Assembly: GCA_019022495.1 (NCBI GenBank)
Contig: JAFEKR010000003.1
Location: 3,534,001-3,598,000 of the forward strand
DNA: 64,000 bases
Direction of reading: 5' to 3'
Source: Epichloe hybrida
Lineage: Eukaryota > Ascomycota > Sordariomycetes > Hypocreales > Clavicipitaceae
The position numbers and the translations under genes are program-made. Every line of letters begins with the position of its first letter. Positions within the stretch are counted from its first letter, which is position 1. Below are positions 55,792-64,000 of the stretch, piece by piece. The notes under the pieces were generated by a model. The model did not search any database. It was not told the origin of the DNA and saw nothing but the letters and a program-made list of their open reading frames with translations.

Positions 55792-56849
55792 ACCTTTGTT
55801 AGCAGGGCCCAAAAAAAAAAGAAAACAAGATTCCAGATCTGATGGACGGTGGGGGAGGTGTCAATATGGCCATGATTGCCCATCACTTTTTTTCTCGTCC
55901 AATACGTGAGGGAACCTTTTCCATGGCCCCTGACGCGCAGAGAGAAAGAGCAATGCATCGCAGCACGGTCGGAATCTCGATGGAATTGCAACATGTCTGC
56001 ATTTCTAACAAATCTATCACGCTCGCCAATTTTTGTTGTTCTCTCTCTTTTACTTATAAGATGAGCCCTGGCGGCAGCGGCAGTAGTCTGTCGGTCCTCG
56101 CAACCCCTCTTTCAGAACTCGGCCGAGAAGGAACATGTCTTCCAAATGAGCAAATTCCTAGCTTTCAATAATTACGTGCACATGTCTGCAAGGGAAAGGC
56201 CGAATTTATGAGGACCACTTTGCTCTGGATAACGGGAACAGCAGTAATGGGTAGAAGATGGGGTTCGCGAAAGCCGCGATTAGCTAGTTTGGTGTGTAGC
56301 GGACGGACAAGTGCGAAATGGAAAAGGATATGGTGAAACTAAGTGATGGCTCTGATGTGCGCGTGTAAGGTGACGGAGTACTTGATTGATAGTTTACTTT
56401 GTGTGACAGCCTGGGAGGCATCGCTCCTCCATGTTCCGGTCCGAAGCAGGCTGGTTAGGCAGTAGACATTGAGAGCCACAGGGGAAAAAAGGGTTGTGCC
56501 AAATTCTCGCTAATCAACGATCCAGGGCTACTTGAAATCATGGCAAAGTGCTCTGCTCTGGCAAGGGATAAGTCGTTGACACTAACCTCCATGGCATGGT
56601 ACGCTCCGCAGAAATTGCAATTGTCTGCAGGGTAGGTCTCGTTAACAGGAAAAGTATCCGGCCCCCCCCCCCTCCCGTCTTGTTCCACATTCTGCGGGTC
56701 CCGTGAATCCCATATCTAGGCTCCTTAAATAATGGAAGCGATATTTCTTCTTCATCCAACACAACCACGCCGCGCGGCACAGATGATATGATCGCTCCGG
56801 CAGGCTCTACAGCCAGGAGAGCTACTCAATTTCATCTCTGTCCGGTGCA
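55792..56849. other. Intergenic 1 kb
   Basis: 3' flank then promoter of the G-patch gene; A tract at 55810 and C tract near 56662. No gene seen. Confidence 0.55.
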
Positions 56850-57572
56850 ATGCGCCGGTTAAGGAACAAGTCCAACGATGACCATGGCCATGACGACGAC
56901 CATGATGACATCCCCCTACACCACAAGAAGCCGTTCGGGGCAGGACTGAAGCGCAAGAGAGTCGAGTTTGTTCGAGCTACAGAAACCGGCAATGGCATAG
57001 CAGCCTCCCCTCAGGCCAGTCCAAACTCGGCAGTCGGAGATCTATATGCTAGCATAGTTCTTGGAGATGGAGATGAAAGGCCAAAGTCTGCCTCGGCACC
57101 AGCGACAAGACTGGGCACTCCTCGGGCAGAATCGAGCATCATGGCTGCCAAAACGTCCATTTGCGCAGTCTGCTCTCTTCCCATCACCACATCAGCCAAG
57201 GAACACGAAGCGTCTGTGGCCCATCAGGTGAAGATGCCCCATGCGCACCCACCATCCGCGCTGGACAGGTCGCGAATGGGCCTCCGAGCCCTGGAGTCTC
57301 TGGGATGGGACCCCGACGCACGGCGCGGACTGGGTCGCCAAGGAGAAGGAGTCCAGTTCCCCATAAAAGCGAAAGCAAAAGATGACACGTTGGGTATAGG
57401 TGCAACGGTGGCAGACAAGGTGATAAAGCAGGAGGAGCCGCCTCGCAAGCTGACAGGCAAGGAGCTGAAGGCTGCAATGGCCCGGGATAAGCAACGGGCA
57501 GAACGGCTACAGGCAGAGATTTACGGTAGGGTTGATGTTGAAAGCTATATTCGGCGGCAGATGGATGAATAA
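56850..57572 (+). CDS. G-patch domain protein
   Basis: Single exon, 240 aa. After an acidic/His-rich start (DDHGHDDDHDDIPLHHKKPF) and a disordered part, residues about 104-130 have CAVCSLPITTSAKEHEASVA with a CxxC and a distal His, a possible small zinc-binding element. The G-patch follows (about 145-185): MGLRALESLGWDPDARRGLG, RQGEGVQFPIKAKAKDDTLG and IG, as in RNA-binding cofactors of DEAH helicases. The C-terminal 60 residues are a charged helix (TGKELKAAMARDKQRAERLQ). The layout resembles GPANK1-like proteins of filamentous fungi. RNA-processing role inferred; partner helicase unknown. Confidence 0.85.
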   Translation: MRRLRNKSNDDHGHDDDHDDIPLHHKKPFGAGLKRKRVEFVRATETGNGIAASPQASPNSAVGDLYASIVLGDGDERPKSASAPATRLGTPRAESSIMAAKTSICAVCSLPITTSAKEHEASVAHQVKMPHAHPPSALDRSRMGLRALESLGWDPDARRGLGRQGEGVQFPIKAKAKDDTLGIGATVADKVIKQEEPPRKLTGKELKAAMARDKQRAERLQAEIYGRVDVESYIRRQMDE

Positions 57573-58257
57573 GGCACTTGGCCACACGGAACGTAGAAGC
57601 AAGGCAGACATGGTGTGTTGATGTGTTTCCCTACCCCTACCCTAGAACAGGAAGGAGATGGCATCCGTGACCTGGCGTTTCAGTATGAATGAGTGAGAGC
57701 AGTTGAATGCGCAACACGTGTGATTTGGTGATTTGGTGATCGGTACGACATGTATCATAATATATATGAGACCTCATGGGCCGTGGGCAGCGCCTGGCTG
57801 GAAACAGCGACTTTTGAGTTTCGAGAGGGTCAGCCAACGATGTCAACGTCAACGTCAACCCGGTGGACCAGCACCAGTGAGCGACATGAGCGAGTGCGCG
57901 TGCCCCGTTCGTGTCTCACGTCCCCAGGACAAGTCAGTTACCTGGCTTGGCGTCATGCAACCCGACCGAGTCAGTCCGACAACCACCACAGCCAGAACCA
58001 CAACCTGCACTTCACGAGTTACTCACAAGTTACAACAACCCACAACCCCGCTAAATGATCACCTGAACTGCACAACCAACATCCTGTTCACCTTTTGCAG
58101 AGGCGGCCGACCGAACTGGCCTTGCTATTCTTGTCATTTCTGCGACAATCGCCAGTCGCCAATCGCCAATCGCGCAACTTCGACAACCTCACGCGCGGGC
58201 TAGACTCGAAATTCGGCCAGCGACGACGACGAGCCCGGAGCTCTCGCACCGCCCATC
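57573..58257. other. Intergenic between the G-patch and SEC1 genes
   Basis: Contains GTGATTTG duplications at 57719-57740 and (GTCAAC)n at 57842-57860. No gene. Confidence 0.55.
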
Positions 58258-60790
58258 ATGGGACTCTCCGTGCTACAGGAGCAGCATGACAGTACGGACC
58301 AAGTGACGGCGCTTCCATGGTGCCTGCCTTTACGTACGCGGACTAACAAGTTTTGGTGCAGTCATTCTTCAGGAGATCCGGGACATAACCCAAGGTGACG
58401 TACGACTTGACCTCAATGAACGCTGTTTGCGAATCCAGTGCGCGAGAGCATAACTCTGACATGTCTGGCAACTGCAGTGGAAATGCCTGATCGTGGACGA
58501 GACTTCCAAGAAGATTGTCGACAATGTTGTCAAAGAAGACGACATTCTCAATAGTAACATAGCCAGTCAGTCCGAACCCCTTCCCCCAAGTCACCAGGAC
58601 TGGCCCCAGGAGCTGACAAGACTTTTGCGACAAGCCATCGAGCGAATCGAGGAGCGAAGAGAACCCAATCCCGGCATGGACGCCATTTATCTGCTCTCCC
58701 CCGCGCCACACATTGTCGATTGTCTTCTTGCCGATTTCGAGAGACGGCGGTACCGAAGGGGATATCTAGTATGGACGAGTCTGTTAGATCCCGGCTTGCG
58801 CCGCAAGATAGACGACTTTCCAGGCATCAGACAGCTGAGAGCGGCGTCCAAGACTCTGTTCATCGACTTTTACCCGCGAGAGTCGCACCTCATAACATTC
58901 AGGGACCCGTGGAGCTTTCCCATACTATATCACCCTGCATGCAACCACTTGATCCCAAAGCACATGCAGACTCTGGCGCAAAGGGTATGTTTGTCGGCTT
59001 GAAGAACGCAAGAGGGCGCAGATGGTCCATTAACACACAAGGCGTAGCTTGCAGGTGTTTGCATCACTCTCGGAGAATACCCCAAAGTCCGATACTATCG
59101 ACCGAAGAACGCCGTCCACGAGGCCTCGGTGCTCTGCTCGCATCTGGCCAGGTTTGTTCAGGAGGAACTAGATGGCTATGCGCACTGGAACCCGAATTTC
59201 CCACCGCCGTCAAATCGACCGCAATCAACGCTCGTGGTGACGGATCGATCGATGGATCTCATGGCACCCTTGCTGCACGAGTTTACCTACCAAGCCATGG
59301 CGCACGACCTCTTGCCCGTCAAAGATGCAGACAAAGTCACATATCGTACAAAAATCAATGCCGGCATGGCCGATGAAACAGAAAAGGACATGGAACTCAG
59401 CGACAAGGACAAGATCTGGATCGACAACCGGCACAGGCACATGAAGGACACGATTGACAAGCTCATGGGCGACTTCCAAAAGTTTCTGGACGAGAACCCG
59501 CATTTCACAAACGATGGTGCGGAAGCCACAAGCCTCAACGCCATCCGAGAAATGTTGGCTGGCCTGCCACAGTTCCAGGAGTTGAAGGAGGCATATTCGC
59601 TGCATCTCACCATGGCACAGGAGTGCATGAACATTTTCCAGCACAACAAACTACCCGACCTGGCGTCCATCGAGCAGACAATGTCGACGGGCTTGGACGA
59701 AGACTTCAGGAAGCCCAAGAACGTTCTGGAAACAATTGCTCGTCTTCTGGACGACGAAGCCGTCCTGCCGTCGGATCGACTGCGACTCATCATCATGTAC
59801 ATTTTGTACCGGGGCGGCGTCATCATGGAGGATGTCCAGAAGCTGCTGATGCACGCGGCGCTTCCCCCACAACACGGGGAAGTCATCACGAATCTTGAGC
59901 TCCTAGGCGGCAAAACATGCCATACTCTCAAAGAGCCCCGGCAAGTCCCCGCGCCCTTGTTCCCCAAAGACGCCAAAAGTCTCCAACCGAGCGAAGAGTA
60001 CGCCCTTTCCCGCTTCGAGCCGGCAGTCAAGTCCATGCTCGACGCCCTGACCAGGGGGACCTTGGACCAGAATCTGTTTCCCCATGTCAAACCACCCATG
60101 GATCCCAACGAAGACTTCCTGGCCGCCCAAGGTGGCTCTCTCCGAGCTGGACGGCCCAACTGGGCTGCCGCCGGTCGTCGACCACCGGAAAACCGCCAAA
60201 GAATCATCGTCTTTGTAGCCGGCGGCGCCACGTACAGCGAGAGCCGCGCCTGCTACGAGGTCAGTCGCGAAAAGGGCCGTGACGTTATCCTCGCCACATC
60301 CCACATGCTCACACCGCAGCTCTACGTCCGCCAGGTCACCGACCTGAGCCGCGACAAGCGTCAGCTCGATATCCCCATGGAACGACCCAAGCCCCGCGCC
60401 CCAGCGCATCTGTTTGAACGCCCATCACCACCACCCGCGCAGCAGCAGCAGCAGCAGCATCAGCAAGGTCTTCCCCAAGGAGGCAAACCCCTCGGTCCAG
60501 GTCCTGCTAGAGTGGCCGGCGGCCCAGCACCCGGGGCCAGAATCCCTCCCACCGGTGGTCTACCCGGCCGTCCTGGCGGCGGCCCTCCAGGAGCAGCAGC
60601 ATCATCACCATTACCACCACCACCCGGCCCCCCCGTAGGAGCCATGTCCAACGTAAACCTCAACCCTGCCGCCGCTCCGGCCGCCGCTCAACCTCCCGCC
60701 TCCAACGGATCGTCCCATCCCCCGCCCAAAGAAGAGGGCAAGTCACACAAAGAAAAGAAGAGACGGAACTTTCTGGGCATGAAGAAATAG
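58258..60790 (+). CDS. SEC1: Sec1/Munc18 protein of exocytosis
   Basis: Four exons: 58258-58291, 58362-58399, 58478-58984, 59048-60790; product 773 aa, all phases agree. SM protein that clasps plasma-membrane SNARE complexes at secretion sites, such as hyphal tips. Junctions rebuild the family N-terminus MGLSVLQEQHDIILQEIRDI, TQGDWKCLIVDETSKKIVDN, VVKEDDILNSN. Later marks: GMDAIYLLSPAPHIVDCLLA, LAGVCITLGEYPKVRYYRPK, LVVTDRSMDLMAPLLHEFTY, and IIVFVAGGATYSESRACYEV. The C-terminal 130 residues (after ERPKPRAPAHLFERP) are Gln/Pro/Gly-rich and end in a Lys/Arg cluster (KSHKEKKRRNFLGMKK), an extension typical of filamentous fungi. The exon 4 acceptor is CGTAG, chosen by phase. Confidence 0.94.
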
Positions 60791-61276
60791 GATTCTTTTC
60801 ACAGCAGGCATCCGCGTCATCGTACATAGTCAATGCAGCAGAGAATCTGGCAGAGCTTAAGCTCAAGTATTCTCTTCCTTTGCAGCCGTCTTTCTCCATT
60901 TGATGTGTATCATAGTTGGATCATTCTTTTTCATTACAACTGTGCCTTGAACAGTACATTCCTACATGGATAATCATGAGCCAGGATAGAGCACACTTTT
61001 GCCAGACAGCGGGCTGCGTGCCCATCTTACGTATCCGCGAGGTTTGCCTCTGGAGGAAATCATCATTCCTGTCGCCAAGTGCCACCATGGTCTAGGTCTA
61101 GCTCCTCGCTAGTATTGCTCTGGCCTGACGGAACATAGTATTAGCAGGTGTGCCCTAACTGCTTTCCATGTCGACATTTTGGAGCCAAGAGGTGATGGAA
61201 GTAAGTTCCCCCTCGTGCTGTCTCTGAGTCTCTTCACGCTGGCTAAAGCGTTGCTAGCAGGTGGCCAGCAGTCGGG
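60791..61276. other. SEC1 3' flank, nothing recognised
   Basis: 486 bp with no gene. Confidence 0.55.
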
Positions 61277-61624
61277 CTACTTGCAATAGCCACTTGTGGC
61301 TGTAGCACTTGGTGATGGCTCTCTTGGCTGCGGTGACGGATGGCCAAGTGGTAATACTCGAGATGGTTCTGGTGACTCGGAACGTCGGGCGCTATGGTTG
61401 CTCGGGAGAGAATATCTTGGCTGTGCTTCTACATGCTGTGTAACTTGGACGGGCTGCTCTGGCTGGAACTCTTGGAGGACTCGATTAGTTGCTTCTACCC
61501 TTTTCTTCTTCCGTCGGGCTCTCTCGTAATTTGCCTTGTTTTGTTTCCTCATTTTGAGGGAAAGTCGGGGGCGCCCACGACCACGCTCAGGCGGGGTTGC
61601 TCCTGGTGTTGGATTGGAAGACAT
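61277..61624 (-). CDS. Small basic AT-hook protein, possibly transposon-derived
   Basis: ORF of 115 aa from MSSNPTPGATPPERGRGRPR; an upstream ATG at 61684 would add 20 residues. GRGRPRLSLK is an AT-hook core (RGRP), followed by a basic helix (KMRKQNKANYERARRKKKRV) and a Pro/Ser-rich tail with SPSPQPREPSPS-type repeats. It sits beside an AT-rich patch (61912-62040) that resembles decayed mobile DNA. I do not recognise a family. Similar AT-hook stubs occur next to transposons in fungal genomes (recalled, unchecked). It may be a pseudogene fragment. Confidence 0.4.
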   Translation of the reverse strand: MSSNPTPGATPPERGRGRPRLSLKMRKQNKANYERARRKKKRVEATNRVLQEFQPEQPVQVTQHVEAQPRYSLPSNHSARRSESPEPSRVLPLGHPSPQPREPSPSATATSGYCK

Positions 61625-62983
61625 ATTGTGAGGGTAGGAGGAACTAAAGATAAGCGTCTTGTTGGTATCGCAGGATACCTGCATGCAGGTTGACAAGATG
61701 TGGGCCCGAACAATAGTCTCGTTGTTGTTCCCTATTCTGAGCTGCGGGAGGAAGGAAAAGACGCTGCGACAGAGAGGGTATTCTTAACAGAAGAAAAGAT
61801 CGCGTGTGGGGCCCCCGCGTGCGCGCTGTCCGACCTTTTGCGCGCAACTGTCAAAAGTCGCCCCTCGTCTAATCCATTAGAACGACCTACCCACACTTTT
61901 AAGGGTAGCTAATATTTATCATTGCTTATACTTGTGTCTAAATTTAATTGTAATGCCTATAATAAGTATGTTTTCCGTGACTTTTAAAGATGATAAAGCT
62001 ATTATAGTGTGAGAACTGCAACAAATCCGTAATCTGCATCGCAGGTTTCCCACCATTAGTGCTAGTGCGAACTAACCATCTTACCATCTTGAGCGGCCGA
62101 TGCTTGTTAACGTGTCATTGCACTTGTCAAGCTGTCGGGTCGGCCAACGTCCGTCCGTGACCGTGACAAAACAAGCTTGATTGGACAACCCCTACCGGGT
62201 GGTCCCGACTCCCACAACCGAATGGCGTCAAATGGCGTCAGGTGGAGGTGAACGGTGGAAGCCGATAGGGGCTGAGTCCGCCAACCAGACGCCGCGCAGG
62301 CAGCTGAAAGTCCCCTATCATGTACTCTGGACCGCCTTAACAATTGAAAAGTAGTCATCGCGGCTCTTCGGCACAAGCTGGAGCGTCAAAGGAGCGGTCT
62401 TGACGTCACTTCCTGGCTTGTCGAAACCCCACCCCCGCTGGGGGCTGGCAGCTGCGCAGCTGGCACGGCTGGCACGGCTGGCACGGCTGGTTGCTGCTTT
62501 GCGGAGTAATTTGTTGGATTGATGGGCCACGATACGACGCGATGCGATGGGCGACCAACTTTTGTGTGTTGTGTGCCACCATCGTTGAATGCCTGGATAG
62601 TAGACACCACCCGGCAATGCCAAGAAGCCGGTTGCTGTTGGATCGGTTCTTTTGTGCGTACCCCTACCAGTTGTCTTTTCTCTTCCCGTTTTTCGCCCTT
62701 CTCACTCTTTGCATAGCGAACCTCACGTGCTGCTCACACCTCCTGTTGATCTTGCAGCATTGTCTGATCCTGCGCAAATTTTCCGTTCCGAGACACGAAT
62801 CAATGGCCAGCCGTGCTGTTCTCCAGAAACCCCACGTTATCACGAGACACCATCTGCTTTGATCGATACAGGCCTCCTCCATATCTCCATATCTCTCCTG
62901 TTTACCCTGCGACAAGACCGATAGTCCACGTAGCTCTTCATAGTCTTCTTGGCTTCCTGAAGTCAAGCTGCGTCTCTGCTGAA
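61625..62983. other. Intergenic with AT-rich patch and short repeats
   Basis: 61912-62040 is markedly AT-rich against GC-rich neighbours. At 62459-62492 CTGGCACGG occurs three times in tandem. 62640-62980 is the CT-rich leader of the C2 gene. No further gene seen. Confidence 0.55.
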
Positions 62984-64000
62984 ATGGCGGCAACCAAAGA
63001 AAGCCCGCCGAACCAAGAAAAAAGCTCTGATGTTGGCAACAGACCCGGCGCCGACACATCGAAATCACAGCAGAACGGGGCTAAATCACACAAGCCGCCG
63101 CATTCCACCAGCCCAAAACTGAAGAAAGCCGTCAAGTCCAAGAAGCCTCCTGGAGGGTTCGATAAAACGCCTCTGCCGGATGCACCTCCGGGATACACGG
63201 TTCGCTTCGGCTTTCGGTATGCCGCCAATCTTCCGCCTGGCGATCTGAGCACTGTTTCCTCTGACCCGTTCTTGACGGCCACTCTGAGGGCGCCGAATCC
63301 TAAGAGACACAAGGAGGACCCTGACCTTGTGTACCGCACACAGACTCTCCGGAAAACAACCGAGCCAGAATGGAACGAGGGGTGGACAGTCGCCAATGTG
63401 CCCGCGTCGGGCTTCACTCTCAAGTGCCGTTTGTACGACGAGGACTCGCCTGATCAGGATGACCGTTTGGGAAATGTCACAGTCAAGATACCGCACCTCC
63501 TCGAGGGGTGGGAAGGAATTCCAGCGCCGGGCAAAGAATTTGAGGCTAAGAAGCGAATGATTAGCAAACGCGCTCTCGTGCTCAAAAGTATCGCCACGTG
63601 CTTTAATTCTGACATGCATGTCACTCCTCGGCTCTGCATCACCATGGAAGTCCTTGGAAAATCGGATCCCCCGCATGCGCAAATGTACACACTGGGCCCG
63701 ACGAGGTGGACAAAGCATTTTAGTCCTATGATTGGACGACTGACAGGAACCAAAGTCAACAAGGACGCAGAGCACGATCAAGAGAAGCTCTCCAAGGACG
63801 AGGAAGACAAAGACAAAAAGGGGAGCCAGAAATACGAGTATGTATCCACGAATGGAAGACAGTGGTCTCTACATTCACAAAACTAGCCGCTGACCCCTTT
63901 TCCTAGCTTTCAAGCAAATGAAATGCAACTGCAAGGCCCCGTCCCGCCAGAGCTCTACCATCGATACGTAGAGTTTCGACCCATCATTGCCTCCATGTTT
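62984..64000 (+). CDS. C2-domain protein, 3' part outside the window
   Basis: Exon 1 is 62984-63837; an intron (GTATGT...TTCCTAG) leads to exon 2 from 63907, still open at the window end. About 316 residues are visible. Residues 1-60 are Lys/Pro/Ser-rich disorder. A C2-type beta-sandwich follows: GYTVRFGFRYAANLPPGDLS, DPFLTATLRAPNPKRHKEDP, LVYRTQTLRKTTEPEWNEGW, FTLKCRLYDEDSPDQDDRLG with Asp residues suitable for calcium, and NVTVKIPHLLEGWEGI. Exon 2 continues DFQANEMQLQGPVPPELYHR. Such proteins bind membranes in a Ca-dependent way. What follows the C2 part cannot be seen. Start at 62984 is the first ATG in frame. Confidence 0.85.

Overview
The window is nuclear DNA of a filamentous ascomycete, most likely a Sordariomycete and plausibly Hypocreales (the order is an inference from protein style, not a database match). 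The evidence is short GT-AG introns of about 50-150 nt, dense genes on both strands, GC-rich coding sequence, CT-rich leaders, orthologues kept in moulds but absent from budding yeast (CHIP, SLC33-type acetyl-CoA transporter), and C-to-T type decay resembling repeat-induced point mutation (RIP) in a transposon. About 27 genes look intact. Exon junctions were worked out by hand from splice consensus, reading phase and family conservation.

Layout. 1-2616 is a graveyard of three broken metabolic genes: an aldehyde dehydrogenase, a short-chain dehydrogenase with an internal deletion, and a LEU2-like 3-isopropylmalate dehydrogenase whose middle is inverted in place. 3107-5732 is a complete Mutator-like element (MULE): 125-bp terminal inverted repeats, 8-bp target duplication, and an AT-rich transposase relic full of TAA/TAG stops. 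6022-24999 holds YAE1, a GPI-anchored repeat cell-wall protein, CENP-O/Mcm21, an acetyl-CoA transporter, phosphopantothenoylcysteine synthetase, a monocarboxylate-type MFS transporter, WBP11, LCP5, an EMP70/TM9SF protein and MED4. 25296-40018 holds QCR10, ALG10, a small conserved disordered protein, an HSL-type hydrolase, CHIP, a NIPA-type Mg transporter, a repeat-rich 2.7-kb intergenic stretch and mitochondrial dihydroorotate dehydrogenase. 40429-44523 is gene-poor, with an amidase stump and an F-box/membrane protein. 44524-64000 holds EXO5, UBA1, a glutathionyl-hydroquinone reductase, a 4E-T/EAP1-like eIF4E-binding protein, a G-patch protein, SEC1, a small AT-hook ORF and a C2-domain gene cut by the window end.

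The intact genes are mostly single-copy housekeeping genes without an operon-like common theme. Divergent pairs sharing short promoters include LCP5/EMP70, MED4/QCR10, CENP-O/acetyl-CoA transporter and F-box/EXO5. CHIP and UBA1 both belong to ubiquitin pathways, ALG10, EMP70 and SEC1 to the secretory route. The accessory signal is concentrated in the left 6 kb, where a dead catabolic or secondary-metabolic gene set lies beside a RIP-mutated transposon.
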